From positions 372,001 to 436,000 of the forward strand of contig NZ_NRSD01000001.1 in NCBI RefSeq assembly GCF_016583985.1: DNA of 64,000 bases, written 5' to 3'. The notes under the pieces were generated by a model. It worked only from the letters and a program-made list of their open reading frames with translations. It was not told the DNA's origin and made no database searches. Of the stretch, positions 44,675 through 54,213 are shown piece after piece. Each line of letters opens with the position of its first letter. Positions within the stretch are counted from its first letter, which is position 1. The translations under genes were made by a program, and so were the position numbers. Origin of the DNA: Thiocapsa imhoffii (GTDB lineage: Bacteria > Pseudomonadota > Gammaproteobacteria > Chromatiales > Chromatiaceae).

Positions 44675-45442
44675 ATGTCTGCAGCCATCACCAGCTATAT
44701 CGACGTCGCGCAGCTCGTTCTCTATGTCTTTTGGTTCTTCTTCGCCGGGCTCATCTTCTATCTCCATCGCGAGAACAAGCGGGAAGGTTATCCGCTGGAA
44801 TCGACTCGTGGCGGTCGCGTCAAGATCGAAGGTTTCCCGGCAGTGCCGAAGCCCAAGACCTATGTGCTCCCACACAATGGTGGCACCGTCATGGCCCCAC
44901 GGGTCGAAGCTCCGGAAACCGTCAATGCGACGCCGGCACAACCGTTCTCAGGTGCACCCTTGATCCCCAATGGCGATCCCATGCTGTCCGGCTTTGGGCC
45001 AGCGGCATCACCTGATCGCGCGAAGCACCCTGATCTGACGTTCGAAGGCGCTCCGAAGATCGTGCCGATGCGCGTCGCAACCGAATTCTCGATTGCCGAG
45101 AAGGATCCCGATCCACGCGGCATGACGGTCATCGGATTCGACGGCGAGGTCGGTGGCACGGTGACGGATGTTTGGGTCGATCGGGCTGAGCCACAGATTC
45201 GCTACCTGGAAATGAAGGTCGCGAAGGGTGGCAAGCAAGTCCTGTTGCCGATTAACCTTGCACGCTTCGATAAGAAGAACGGGCAAGTCAAGGTGAAGTC
45301 CATCATGGGCAAGCACTTCGTGAATGTCCCGACCTTGGCGAAGCCAGATCAAGTGACCCTCTACGAAGAGGACAAGATCTGCGCCTACTATGCCGGCGGA
45401 CATTTCTATGCAACAGCCGATCGGTCAGAGCCTCTGCTGTGA
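44675..45442 (+). CDS. puhA: Photosynthetic reaction centre H subunit PuhA
   Basis: 255 residues. Single N-terminal membrane helix (about 12-32, [20 protein letters not shown]) followed by [14 protein letters not shown], the invariant start of the cytoplasmic domain, then a PRC-barrel region ([20 protein letters not shown] near 150). The H subunit caps the L/M core and shapes proton transfer to QB. ATG at 44675 sits 7 bases after GGAGG. puhB overlaps the stop (GTGA). Upstream in-frame ATG at 44654 is rejected because the Shine-Dalgarno fits the later one. Confidence 0.98.
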   Translation: MSAAITSYIDVAQLVLYVFWFFFAGLIFYLHRENKREGYPLESTRGGRVKIEGFPAVPKPKTYVLPHNGGTVMAPRVEAPETVNATPAQPFSGAPLIPNGDPMLSGFGPAASPDRAKHPDLTFEGAPKIVPMRVATEFSIAEKDPDPRGMTVIGFDGEVGGTVTDVWVDRAEPQIRYLEMKVAKGGKQVLLPINLARFDKKNGQVKVKSIMGKHFVNVPTLAKPDQVTLYEEDKICAYYAGGHFYATADRSEPLL

Positions 45443-46101
45443 AGGAATACGAGTACGAGCCCGTTCGGGGCTTGCCCGAGCATCTTCCTCCTGGTGAGGA
45501 GATGCTTTGGCAGGGTGCGCCACGCTGGACGACTCTGGCGCGGCGCGCCTTCCATAGCTGGAAGGTCGCACTCTATTTCGCCCTGATCATCGCCTGGCGG
45601 GTGCTGGCGGATCTCGCCGCGGGGCGGGCACTGGCAGAAGTCCTGGCCGGTGCGCTCTGGGTGCTCGTGCTCGGTTTGCTCGCCGTGGGTGGCCTGTCGC
45701 TGCTCGCCTGGGCGATGGCACGCGCCACGGTCTATACCATCACGACGCGACGGGTGGTGTTTCGGTTCGGCGTCGCCTTGCAGATGATCGTGAATTTTCC
45801 CTTTGCGAAGATCCAGTCGGCCGAGCTGAAACGGCACCTCGACGGCACGGGTGACATCCCGCTGCTGTTGGAACCATCCGAGCGGACGTCTTACATCTTG
45901 CTGTGGCCTCATGCTCGTCCCTGGCACTTCCGTCAGCCACAGCCGATGTTGAGGAGTATCCCGGATGTTGCGAAGGTTGCGGAGATCCTCTCGAACGCTC
46001 TCAATACCTATAGTTCGGAGACTGAATCCGCTGACGCCGCGGTTGCTGATGTGGCATCCGTGGAAGCCACCGGTGCCAGCGAAGGGACGACGACACCCTG
46101 A
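45439..46101 (+). CDS. puhB: Reaction-centre assembly protein PuhB
   Basis: 220 residues. Starts [20 protein letters not shown], the PuhB N-terminus, followed by a PH-like (bPH_2) domain and two to three hydrophobic segments (about 35-50 and 70-95). Conserved [20 protein letters not shown] near 98. PuhB is needed for normal reaction-centre assembly in Rhodobacter. GTG start overlaps the puhA stop. The acidic C-terminal tail is specific to this protein. Confidence 0.94.
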   Translation: MKEYEYEPVRGLPEHLPPGEEMLWQGAPRWTTLARRAFHSWKVALYFALIIAWRVLADLAAGRALAEVLAGALWVLVLGLLAVGGLSLLAWAMARATVYTITTRRVVFRFGVALQMIVNFPFAKIQSAELKRHLDGTGDIPLLLEPSERTSYILLWPHARPWHFRQPQPMLRSIPDVAKVAEILSNALNTYSSETESADAAVADVASVEATGASEGTTTP

Positions 46102-46147
46102 AGCAAAGGCATCCATTGAAGCCTGATTGATTCCGTGAGGCCGTCCC

Positions 46148-46615
46148 TTGAGTGACATGCACGATCGCCCCTTCCCGCGGGGCATCCTGATCGCCCTAGC
46201 CGCGTTGATCGCGTTCACGGTTCTTGCCGTGGGAATCGCGCGATTGAGTGGTTTCGATCCCAGTCAAGAGCCGCGGTCTCCAGCGACCGTGATGCGCGAC
46301 GTGCGGTTTGTCGATGCCGATAATGGCTTCCTGCAGGTCTATGATTTCGATACCGGCGAACTTATCGAAGCCATCGAACCCAACGAGGATGGTTTTCTGC
46401 GCGGACTCCTGCGAACCCTGCTGCGAGAACGTCGGCTTCATCAAACCGACCTCGATGGCCCCTACCGGGTGAGTCTGCGTGAGAACGGGCACTTCACGAT
46501 CGAGGATCTCTCGACTGATTTCTACGTTGATCTGAGGCCCTTTGGACGGGACAACGAAGCGGCAATCGGTCGCTTCGTCGCATCGCCCCAGACCTCATCC
46601 CAAATGTCACCCTAG
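46148..46615 (+). CDS. puhC: Photosynthetic complex assembly protein PuhC
   Basis: 155 residues. A cytoplasmic start, one membrane segment (about 12-30, ILIALAALIAFTVLAVGIA), and a periplasmic domain with VRFVDADNGFLQVYDFDTGE near 50 and LRGLLRTLLRERRLHQ near 82, as in PuhC, which promotes LH1-RC formation. TTG at 46148 is favoured because GAGG lies 8 bases upstream; ATG 46157 is the alternative. 46 bases after puhB; a strong hairpin follows at 46681. Confidence 0.9.
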   Translation: MSDMHDRPFPRGILIALAALIAFTVLAVGIARLSGFDPSQEPRSPATVMRDVRFVDADNGFLQVYDFDTGELIEAIEPNEDGFLRGLLRTLLRERRLHQTDLDGPYRVSLRENGHFTIEDLSTDFYVDLRPFGRDNEAAIGRFVASPQTSSQMSP

Positions 46616-46896
46616 CGGTTCGTGACGATCCCACACGCCCGTTGGCGAGTGCCGCCCGCGGCGTCGACGTGGATTGGGCGCAGGTCGGGGCGGGCTCTCT
46701 ATCCCGACCTGGGCTCTTCACTGTTATCATCCCTCATCCGTGACCTCGTGGTCCGCTGCCGGCGTATTGCGGCAGACCGAGCACGAGCGTCTTGAGGTCC
46801 CTGATCCGGCTGCGTGGCCATCCGAGGTGGGCAGGGATGAGCGGCCCCGGGCTGTGACCGGTGGACCAGGATCGGCTGGAGAACAGGGCGCACGTC
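46616..46896 (+). other. puhC-puhE gap
   Basis: 281 bases without a gene, containing the hairpin listed separately. The sequence after it (tcttcactgttatcatccctc) is the least GC-rich part and might hold a weak puhE promoter, but I cannot place both boxes. Confidence 0.35.
46681..46711 (+). terminator. Hairpin between puhC and puhE
   Basis: Perfect 9-bp stem, CAGGTCGGG (46681-46689) with CCCGACCTG (46703-46711), 13-base loop, 66 bases after the puhC stop. Downstream sequence is only moderately T-rich, so either a terminator for puhABC or an mRNA-processing/stability element. Confidence 0.55.
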
Positions 46897-47817
46897 ATGC
46901 TCGAATATGCCTTACCCGTCTTCTTTGCGCTCGCGCTCTGGTGGTTCAGTACGGGCGTGGTGCTGTTTCTCGACAACCTGCCAGGCCGGACCTTTGGTTG
47001 GACCATGCTGGGCGGGGCCGCGGTGTTGGCGGTCGCGATCTTCGCCGTGGTGGTGGTGAGTCCTGCCCACACGCTCGTTTCGGCCTATATCGGCTTCAGC
47101 GCCGGGATCTTGATCTGGGGAGTGCTCGAGATGAGCTACTTCACCGGGCTTCTGACCGGACCGCGCAAGCAGCCCTGTCCGGCGAATTGCGCCTCCTGGA
47201 AACGATTCGGACTCGCGATTCTGACGAGCCTTTATCATGAGTTGGCCGTTCTTGCGATGGTGGCGTTCCTCGTCCTGGTGACGTGGAATGAACCCAACCA
47301 AGTCGGCACCTGGACCTTCGTCGTTCTCTGGTTGATGCGCTGGAGCGCGAAGCTGAACCTCTTTCTCGGCGTGCCGAATCTCAACGATTGGCTGCCCGAT
47401 CATCTTGCTTACCTGAAGACCTATATGCCGAAACGGAGCATGAACCTCTTGTTTCCGGTTTCCGTGACCGCCTCGACAGTGGTGGTCGTGATCCTGGTGG
47501 CCCAGGCACTGGGGCCCGGCGCGGATCCGTTCCTGGTCGTTGCGCTGTTGTTGGTGGCAACCTTGCTCGCGCTGGGCATCCTGGAGCACTGGTTTCTGGT
47601 CTTGCCCTTACCCGACGAGGCCCTGTGGGCCTGGGCCCTGCCACCGCGGGAGACCGAAATCCCGCCCAACCCTGGGCCTGAATCCGCTGCTCCCCCCGAC
47701 AGTGTGGCCCCACGGCGCACGACGCGCGAGGGCGTCGTGTCAGTGGTGCCATCCCGTTCAGGGGATGCCATGCTGGAGCGCTCGCTTGCCTCGCGCAAGC
47801 ACTCGAGCGAGGGATGA
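46897..47817 (+). CDS. puhE: PuhE family membrane protein (DUF3623)
   Basis: 306 residues. Starts MLEYALPVFFALALWWFSTG, the characteristic PuhE N-terminus, then about seven membrane segments and a polar C-terminal tail of about 55 residues. WSAKLNLFLGVPNLNDWLPD near 160 is highly conserved in the family. PuhE affects bacteriochlorophyll level/reaction-centre assembly. The frame is open to a GTG at 46861, but the ATG at 46897 gives the family start. Separated from puhC by a hairpin, so possibly its own unit. Confidence 0.93.
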   Translation: MLEYALPVFFALALWWFSTGVVLFLDNLPGRTFGWTMLGGAAVLAVAIFAVVVVSPAHTLVSAYIGFSAGILIWGVLEMSYFTGLLTGPRKQPCPANCASWKRFGLAILTSLYHELAVLAMVAFLVLVTWNEPNQVGTWTFVVLWLMRWSAKLNLFLGVPNLNDWLPDHLAYLKTYMPKRSMNLLFPVSVTASTVVVVILVAQALGPGADPFLVVALLLVATLLALGILEHWFLVLPLPDEALWAWALPPRETEIPPNPGPESAAPPDSVAPRRTTREGVVSVVPSRSGDAMLERSLASRKHSSEG

Positions 47818-48183
47818 CGAACTGCGGCATGCCGCCCGGGCAGAAGCGATCGCCGATCGTCTCACCAGCACCGTGCTCGCGCTCCGCGGCGGAGGCCTTC
47901 GCGAACGGCGGCCGGCAAGTGTCATGAGGTAGTGCGTTTGTTTTTGCTTCGATTCGTCGACTGGGCTAGGCTTGCACAAACGCGGCGCAAGTGAGGCACG
48001 ATGCGGCGGGCGGTGCGGAATCGGTGCTCTCTTGACTCTAATCATATGGCGTTGCTAGGAGATCGGCTATCGTCCGAATCCTGATGCGTCGCAATCTGGA
48101 TGCGTGCACGACCTGACTTGCTCAAATCGCAGTGCGACCGAGCCGGCACGGCCGCGTGCTCGAACCCTTTCCGAGGAATGCTC
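47818..48183 (+). other. bchE upstream region
   Basis: 366 bases without a gene. Just after puhE lies a GC-rich stretch; the second half carries the FNR-like box at 48032-48045 and a possible -10 (TATCGT, 48068-48073). No cobalamin-riboswitch consensus was recognised although BchE uses cobalamin. Confidence 0.4.
48032..48045. promoter_or_regulatory. FNR/CRP-like box upstream of bchE
   Basis: TTGAC-TCTA-ATCAT, 8 of 10 matches to the FNR consensus TTGAT-N4-ATCAA. With TATCGT at 48068-48073 as -10, the box centre would be about 41.5 bases before a start near 48080, the usual place for an FNR-activated promoter. Confidence 0.45.
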
Positions 48184-49839
48184 ATGCGTATTTTGATGAT
48201 CCAGCCGAACTATCACTGCGGCGGCGCCGAGATTGCCGGAAACTGGCCGCCGGGGTGGGTGGCCTATATCGGTGGTGCCCTGAAGCACGCGGGCATGACG
48301 AACATTCGTTTCATCGATGCGATGACCTACGATCTGTCGGATGACAAGCTCCGTGAGATCATTCGTGTCAATCAGCCGGACGTGGTGCTCGCGACCGCCA
48401 TCACGCCTCAGATCTACAAGGCGCAAACGACCTTGCAGATCGCCAAGGAGGTGCTGCCGAGTGTCGTGACGGTGCTGGGTGGGATTCATCCAACCTTTAT
48501 GTATACGCAGGTCTTCAGCGAGGCGCCTTGGATCGACTACATCGTGCGCGGTGAGGGCGAGGAGATCGCGGTGGCCTTGTTGAAGGCGATCGAGGCGGGC
48601 ACGGATCGGAAGGATCGCAAGCGCATTTGGGGGATCGCCTTCATCGACGACGATGGGCAAGTCGTTGCAACCCCCGCCCGTCCCGTCATCGAGGATCTCG
48701 ACACCCTGACGCCAGACTGGTCACTGCTCGATTGGGACAAGTACATCTACACGCCACTCAACTGCCGGGTCGCCGTTCCGAACTTCGCGCGCGGTTGCCC
48801 CTTTACCTGCCGGTTTTGCTCGCAGTGGAAGTTTTGGCGGAAATACCGTCATCGCGATCCGAAGAAATTTGTCGACGAGATCGAGACCCTGGTGCGTGAT
48901 TACAACGTCGGCTTCATGATCTTAGCCGACGAAGAGCCCACCATTTTTCAGAAGAAATTCGTCGCACTCTGTGAAGAACTCATCAAACGCGACCTCCCCC
49001 TCTACTGGGGCATCAATACGCGTGTGACCGACATCATGCGTGACCGGGATCTCCTGCCACTCTACCGCAAGGCCGGTCTCGTTCATGTCTCGCTCGGCAC
49101 TGAGGCAGTCTCGCAGCTCAACCTCGATACCTTCCGCAAGCAGACCACGGTCGAACAGAACAAGCTCGCGGTCAAGCTTCTGCAGCAAGCGGGCATCGTC
49201 GCCGAAGTCCAGTTCATCATGGGGCTCGAGAACGAGACGCCCGAGACCATCGAGGAAACCTACAAGCTCGCCCAGGACTGGAAGCCCGACATGGCGAACT
49301 GGAACATGTATACGCCATGGCCGTTCGCGGAGTTGTTCGAGGAGTTGGGTGATCGCGTCGAGGTGCGTGATTACTCGAAATACAACTTCGTCACGCCGAT
49401 CATGAAGCCCGAGGCCATGACCCGCGAACAGGTTCTGAAAGGGGTGCTCAAGAACTATGCGCGGTTCTACATGCGCAAGAGCTTCTTGGAATATCCCTGG
49501 ATTAAGGACAAGTTCCGTCGCCGCTACATGCTCGGTTGCCTGAAGGCATTCGCCAAGACCACGGCATCGAAAAAGTTCTATGATCTCGAACGGCTGAAAA
49601 TGAAGGGAATGTCAGCCGAGGTCGATCTCGGTTTCGACGCCTCCAAGGTCCTGACCGCCGATGAGATCGCACAGTTGAAACGCGATCGCCCCGACCTCGC
49701 CGCCGATATGAACTTCAAGGGGACACCGCTTAAGGTAGTCGCCTGCGGTGCGCCGGACGATCTCAAGGTCTCCGAGGATGACTTGCCGCTGAAGACAACT
49801 GCCGGCAAGCCGAAGATGACAGCGGTGCAAACTGACTGA
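48184..49839 (+). CDS. bchE: Anaerobic Mg-protoporphyrin IX monomethyl ester cyclase BchE
   Basis: 551 residues. Cobalamin-binding radical-SAM enzyme that forms the isocyclic ring E using water-derived oxygen, so it works without O2. N-terminal B12-binding fold begins [19 protein letters not shown]; radical-SAM cysteines are in [18 protein letters not shown] near residue 203. ATG at 48184 lies 8 bases from CGAGGA; ATG 48178 is too close. No acsF (the oxygen-dependent cyclase) is in this window. hemN follows 13 bases after the stop, then bchJ. Confidence 0.97.
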   Translation: MRILMIQPNYHCGGAEIAGNWPPGWVAYIGGALKHAGMTNIRFIDAMTYDLSDDKLREIIRVNQPDVVLATAITPQIYKAQTTLQIAKEVLPSVVTVLGGIHPTFMYTQVFSEAPWIDYIVRGEGEEIAVALLKAIEAGTDRKDRKRIWGIAFIDDDGQVVATPARPVIEDLDTLTPDWSLLDWDKYIYTPLNCRVAVPNFARGCPFTCRFCSQWKFWRKYRHRDPKKFVDEIETLVRDYNVGFMILADEEPTIFQKKFVALCEELIKRDLPLYWGINTRVTDIMRDRDLLPLYRKAGLVHVSLGTEAVSQLNLDTFRKQTTVEQNKLAVKLLQQAGIVAEVQFIMGLENETPETIEETYKLAQDWKPDMANWNMYTPWPFAELFEELGDRVEVRDYSKYNFVTPIMKPEAMTREQVLKGVLKNYARFYMRKSFLEYPWIKDKFRRRYMLGCLKAFAKTTASKKFYDLERLKMKGMSAEVDLGFDASKVLTADEIAQLKRDRPDLAADMNFKGTPLKVVACGAPDDLKVSEDDLPLKTTAGKPKMTAVQTD

Positions 49840-49852
49840 CTGGGCCTCAGAC

Positions 49853-51211
49853 ATGGTGCCTCCATTACCTGCTCGTTTGCCGCCGGAACTGCTCGAGCGG
49901 TTCGGACATCCGACGCCCGGGCATGCTCAGTCGGTCATTCTCGGTGGTGACACCGCCTTCAGTGATGTCCACTATCGAGAGGCGCTGGTGGCCTTGAGCC
50001 AGCGCCCTCAGGACCACTTCGCGCTCTATGTACATGTTCCCTTCTGTCATGTGCGCTGTCTCTACTGCGCTTGCAATACCACGATTACGCACAGCGAGGA
50101 GCGGGTAGACCAATATCTGGATGCGCTGGATCACGAGATGTCGCTCGTTACCGAGATCATCGGCAAGCGGCGAGTCTCGGACCAACTCCACGTGGGAGGC
50201 GGAACGCCGAATCATCTGAACGAGCCGCAGCTCGCGCGACTCATGGAGATCGTCGAGCGGCATTTCGAGATCGCCGAGACGGCCTGTACCTCGGTTGAGT
50301 GCAATCCACGTCGAACCTCTGCCGGCCAACTCGATCTTCTCTACGGACTCGGCTTCCGTCGCATCAGCTTTGGTGTTCAGGATCTCAATGCCGATGTGCA
50401 GCGCGCGATCGGACGAGTCCAGTCCCTCGATATGGTGCGCGATGTCTTTCTCACGGCACGCGACACTGGTTTTGAAAGCATCAATCTTGATCTCATCTAC
50501 GGTCTGCCGTTCCAAACCCTGGCGGGTTTCCAGCACACGCTCGATCAGATCGTTGCGCTCAGCCCCGATCGGATCGCCTGCTTCAGCTACGCTCATGACC
50601 CTGTGAGTCGTCCTCATCAGCACGCCATCCGTGCTGAGCATCTCCCCTCGATTGCCGAAAAACTCCAGTTGTTCCATCAAGCGGTTGAGTCCTTCTCGGC
50701 GGCGGGCTATCGCTGGGTTGGCACCGATGTGTTTGCTCGCGAGACCGATGAACTGACCAATGCGCAGAAAGAGCGGCGTCTGTATCGTAATGCGATCGGA
50801 TACACGCCAGCGCCAGCGAAGCAGGTGCTGGCGTTCGGACCCAGTGGTATTGGCGAGGTCGGTGGGGTGCTGGTGCAGAACGCACCGGATCTGAAGACCT
50901 GGGAGCGGCAACTGGCGCAGGGGCTATTGCCGGTTGGGGGCGGGCGGCGGTTGACCGAGCAGGATCGGCGCAGACGTGAGGCCATCCTCTACCTGATGTG
51001 CAATTTGGAGTTGCCCGCGAGTTCGGCTAAGGGGCTGGAGCACGAATACGAAAGCCTGTGTCGCAATGGCGGCCAGGGTCTACTGGAGGTCACGAACGAG
51101 GGGATCCGGGTGACGCCCGAGGGACGTTATCTGCTGCATGGTCTCTGTGTCGAGCAGGATGCTTCGGTCGATTGGGGTAGCACTCAGTGGCGCGCGATGG
51201 TGTCACCATGA
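49853..51211 (+). CDS. hemN: Oxygen-independent coproporphyrinogen III oxidase HemN
   Basis: 452 residues (E. coli HemN 457). Radical-SAM decarboxylase that converts coproporphyrinogen III to protoporphyrinogen IX without O2. HVPFCHVRCLYCACNTTITH near residue 62 has the CxxxCxxCxC arrangement specific for true HemN; VGGGTPNHLNEPQLARLM near 112, and SFGVQDLNADVQRAIGRVQS near 172 agree. A winged-helix-like C-terminal domain is present. ATG at 49853, 13 bases after bchE; 4-bp overlap with bchJ. Supplies protoporphyrin for the cluster under anoxia. Confidence 0.94.
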   Translation: MVPPLPARLPPELLERFGHPTPGHAQSVILGGDTAFSDVHYREALVALSQRPQDHFALYVHVPFCHVRCLYCACNTTITHSEERVDQYLDALDHEMSLVTEIIGKRRVSDQLHVGGGTPNHLNEPQLARLMEIVERHFEIAETACTSVECNPRRTSAGQLDLLYGLGFRRISFGVQDLNADVQRAIGRVQSLDMVRDVFLTARDTGFESINLDLIYGLPFQTLAGFQHTLDQIVALSPDRIACFSYAHDPVSRPHQHAIRAEHLPSIAEKLQLFHQAVESFSAAGYRWVGTDVFARETDELTNAQKERRLYRNAIGYTPAPAKQVLAFGPSGIGEVGGVLVQNAPDLKTWERQLAQGLLPVGGGRRLTEQDRRRREAILYLMCNLELPASSAKGLEHEYESLCRNGGQGLLEVTNEGIRVTPEGRYLLHGLCVEQDASVDWGSTQWRAMVSP

Positions 51212-51816
51212 CGCAGGTGGCCGCACCAGCGGCGGCGCGGGTCGGTCCGAATGCCATCATACGTGTTGCGGAGGTGTTGCGGGAGGTTGGGGAACCGGAC
51301 TCGCTCAGTCTGATCCTCACCGCGGCCGGACTGGCTCCATACCTCGATGCCTTACCCGAGGAGATGGTCGAAGAGCATGAGGTCACCCGGCTGCAGGAGG
51401 CTCTGAGGACACATCTTGGCGTTGCTCAGGCACGCTCCGTGGCACATGACGCCGGGTTGCGAACAGGTGATTATCTCCTGGCCAATCGGATTCCCAAGCC
51501 GGTGCAGCGGCTCTTGAAGCTGCTGCCGGCGCGGCTTGCGAGCCGGATCCTGATCAAGGCGATCAGCCGCAATGCGTGGACCTTCGTGGGGAGTGGTCGC
51601 TTCGCGGGAACCCCGGGTCATCCAACCGAACTCAGCGTGGTCGATGGCCCGATCTGTCGCCAGGCGATCGCAGCCGAGCCCATCTGTGACTTCTACGCCG
51701 GGAGTTTCGAGCGCCTGTTCTCGACGCTCGTGCATCCGAACGCGCGCGTCACTGAGGTGGCCTGTCAGGCGATGGGCGCGCCGCGCTGCGTCTTTGAGGT
51801 GCGTTGGTCTGAGTGA
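51208..51816 (+). CDS. bchJ: BchJ, V4R-domain protein of bacteriochlorophyll synthesis
   Basis: 202 residues. C-terminal V4R (4-vinyl reductase) domain with conserved FAGTPGHPTELSVVDGPICR near 138 and CQAMGAPRCVFEVRW at the end. BchJ was once called the 8-vinyl reductase; later work suggests a substrate-carrier role, with BciA/BciB doing the reduction. ATG at 51208 overlaps the hemN stop (ATGA). Found in Rhodobacter next to bchE as here. Confidence 0.92.
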   Translation: MTQVAAPAAARVGPNAIIRVAEVLREVGEPDSLSLILTAAGLAPYLDALPEEMVEEHEVTRLQEALRTHLGVAQARSVAHDAGLRTGDYLLANRIPKPVQRLLKLLPARLASRILIKAISRNAWTFVGSGRFAGTPGHPTELSVVDGPICRQAIAAEPICDFYAGSFERLFSTLVHPNARVTEVACQAMGAPRCVFEVRWSE

Positions 51817-51885
51817 CGCGTGTGGAGCGTCTCGCTCCGCATCCTGATCGTCTCACTCATCCGCTAGGCTCCTGATCCCACGATC

Positions 51886-53250
51886 ATGTCAGACGTGAAT
51901 GCCACGGCAGGTCCAAGCGACTCAGGGCGTGTCATCCTGGCCGCTTCAGGGCGCTGGACGTCCACGTCATGGTCGAGCTGGGTGGCGACGCGAGCGTCCA
52001 TGCTGCAACAGCAAGGTGTGCGCGCCCGGCAGGTCGTCATCTGCCCCGACTCACCCGCGCTCGACTTGGTGCTGATGCGTGAAGCGCTGATGCGACTGGG
52101 GGCGGCTCTGTTCCCGATGCGCAGCGGCATGTCCTCGGACGACATCTTGGTCTTGGCGTCCTCATGTGGCGCCGAGTGGCGTTGGTGTTCGAGGGCGGGT
52201 CTGGTCCAGTCCACGGGGGTCGCTGGGCCACCTGACGCCCCGGCGGCCGCGCTGCTGGTGAAAACGAGTGGGAGCAGCGGCGAGCCGAAGATCGTCATGC
52301 TGGCCAGGGACGCGTTGGATGCGGCTGCGGACATCGCCAACCATTGGCTTGCGTTTGGACCTGAAGATCGGTGGCTCTGCTGTCTGCGCCTGAGCCACAT
52401 CGCCGGGCTCGCAATCCTGCATCGCTGGTGGCGCGCCGGTGCCGGTTTGGTGTTGCACGAGGGCTTTGATGCCGCGCGTCTGGCGCAGGATCTTCAGCGT
52501 CAGGCCGTGACCCATGTCTCCCTGGTCCCCGTGATGCTCGACCGGCTGCTGGCCATTGGTGCCCCACCGCCGGCATCGCTGCGGGTGGTCCTGATCGGCG
52601 GTCAGGCGCTCAGCACGCGCCTCGCGCGACGCGCCCTCGCCGCGGGTTGGCCGCTCTATCCGACCTACGGCATGACCGAAACCGGCGCACAGATCGCGAC
52701 CTCCGCGACATCACTGACACAGATCCCGGAGGCTGGGCGTATCGGGCCTCTGTTACCCGGGGTGGAGATCGATCATCCGGGGACTGGCGATGAGCCGAAG
52801 CCGATTCGCATTCGTGGCCCCATGCTGATGGCGGGTTATGCCAATCCCGCACGCCGGCCGGGACAGGGGCTCCTGGGTGACTGGTTTGCAACCTCGGATC
52901 TCGGCTGGGTTGATCAGGACGGAACACTGACAGTCGTTGGTCGCGTTGATGAGATCGTCCTCATCGGGGGGCAGAAGATCGCACTGCCGCGGATCGCTGA
53001 ACAGGTCCTGCGTGCGCCTGGAGTCCAGGAACTGGAGATTGTCGGTCTCGATGACTCGGTCTGGGGGTGTCGCCTGGTGGTTGTCTATGCGGGGACAATC
53101 GACGAAGCGAGGCTGGCCGCTTGGTGCAAACAGCAGCTTGCGGGTGCCGAGCGACCGCGCGCGTTCAAGCGGATCGCGGCACTTCCGCGACTCGCGACCG
53201 GCAAGCACGACCGGGTTGCCATCCGCGCCCTCGCTCAGGACGGGGTCTGA
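51886..53250 (+). CDS. menE: o-Succinylbenzoate-CoA ligase-like adenylate-forming enzyme (MenE)
   Basis: 454 residues, ANL superfamily. Motifs: LLVKTSGSSGEPKIVML near residue 125 (phosphate loop), PTYGMTETGAQIATS near 263, DLGWVDQDGTLTVVGRVDEI near 343, and a C-terminal catalytic Lys in LATGKHDRVAI near 437. Short length and missing extended N-terminal domain fit MenE, which activates o-succinylbenzoate in menaquinone synthesis. It lies 69 bases after bchJ on the same strand. Chromatiaceae reaction centres are known to use menaquinone as QA, giving a reason for this linkage. Another small aryl-CoA ligase cannot be excluded. Confidence 0.78.
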   Translation: MSDVNATAGPSDSGRVILAASGRWTSTSWSSWVATRASMLQQQGVRARQVVICPDSPALDLVLMREALMRLGAALFPMRSGMSSDDILVLASSCGAEWRWCSRAGLVQSTGVAGPPDAPAAALLVKTSGSSGEPKIVMLARDALDAAADIANHWLAFGPEDRWLCCLRLSHIAGLAILHRWWRAGAGLVLHEGFDAARLAQDLQRQAVTHVSLVPVMLDRLLAIGAPPPASLRVVLIGGQALSTRLARRALAAGWPLYPTYGMTETGAQIATSATSLTQIPEAGRIGPLLPGVEIDHPGTGDEPKPIRIRGPMLMAGYANPARRPGQGLLGDWFATSDLGWVDQDGTLTVVGRVDEIVLIGGQKIALPRIAEQVLRAPGVQELEIVGLDDSVWGCRLVVVYAGTIDEARLAAWCKQQLAGAERPRAFKRIAALPRLATGKHDRVAIRALAQDGV

Positions 53251-53295
53251 GCGAGAGCCGGGTCACAGCATGCACCTCATCTCGCGGCATGGACC

Positions 53296-54213
53296 TCAGC
53301 CGCTGACCCGGGGCATGCGAAACGGCAGCATCAGCTGCACCACCGGCGATGCAAAACGATCGAGTGAGAGGCTCTCGTGCACGCAGGTCGCCGTCTCGCC
53401 GAACAGTCGCGTCTCCACCAGCGATCGAGCATAGAACGGCGTGTCCTCCAGGGTTTCCACGACCCGAGCCTGATATCCTGGCTCGCATTGGGTACCGCGT
53501 TTGATCCGCCAGATCCCCGTGGTGGGTAGGCGTACGCGCGGTGGTGCTGGACACTCTTCGACCTCTCCCGCGGCGTTGAAGCGTAGGGCGAGGCTGGCTC
53601 CAGTTCCGGAGCGCGCGGTCACGTCATAGAGCATGCTGGTACCGCTCGGGGTGTTAGCGCGCGACCAGTCCCAACACTCGAAGGCGTCCTCGAGCGGTTC
53701 CTCTCCGCGATTCGAGTCGAAATAGCCTTGACCGCTCCACTGCAGATCCGGCTTCTCGAAGGCGACTTCCACACGCGAGATCGGGGCGATCGGCCACCAG
53801 ATATGGCGCCCGGCAGAATCGAGCTCGAACTCACGTGGGTTCAGCGCCGCGGGGATCACCCGCACCCGCCCGCGCAGCCGCGACGGGATCGGCGCGGTGA
53901 TCTCATTCACCTCGATGCTCAATGCGTTCCCGTCCCAACTGACATGGCTGGGGCCGATCTCGAGTCGGCTGGCCGTTTGGTGGAGCGCCTTGCGCCCACG
54001 CTCGGTCATCGCCCATCGTTTCCCCCCCTGTCCGTAGAGCGCGACATTAAGGGCGCAGTGGTTGAGCGGATCGGGCTGGCCGCGCCGTCGCGACCAGGCG
54101 TAATAAGGCGAGAAGACATTGCCAAGCATGGCGATGATGGTCAAGCCGTGAGCGCCATCATCGCTCAAGGCGTCGAGATACCACCAGAGATAGCCTCCTG
54201 GTGTGATCGTCAG
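53296..54213 (-). CDS. crtC: Carotenoid 1,2-hydratase CrtC (start codon uncertain, possibly CTG)
   Basis: About 305 residues. Hydroxyneurosporene synthase: adds water to the C1,2 double bond of lycopene/neurosporene for rhodopin and spirilloxanthin formation. The core PGGYLWWYLDALSDDGAHGL then GNVFSPYYAWSRRRGQPDPL and DPLNHCALNVALYG is clearly CrtC. The family N-terminus begins just before this, but no in-frame ATG/GTG/TTG lies there: the first is GTG 54366 deep inside crtD, the next downstream is TTG 54167 inside the conserved motif. The CTG at 54213 overlaps the crtD TGA (CTGA) with GGGGGA 12 bases upstream, so I place the start there provisionally. Cotranscribed with crtD. Confidence 0.85.
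   Translation of the reverse strand: MTITPGGYLWWYLDALSDDGAHGLTIIAMLGNVFSPYYAWSRRRGQPDPLNHCALNVALYGQGGKRWAMTERGRKALHQTASRLEIGPSHVSWDGNALSIEVNEITAPIPSRLRGRVRVIPAALNPREFELDSAGRHIWWPIAPISRVEVAFEKPDLQWSGQGYFDSNRGEEPLEDAFECWDWSRANTPSGTSMLYDVTARSGTGASLALRFNAAGEVEECPAPPRVRLPTTGIWRIKRGTQCEPGYQARVVETLEDTPFYARSLVETRLFGETATCVHESLSLDRFASPVVQLMLPFRMPRVSG

Noticed and set aside
44418-44963. Open frame across the bchM-puhA gap as an lhaA fragment
   Set aside because: The translation is Arg/Ser-rich with no membrane segments and overlaps puhA.
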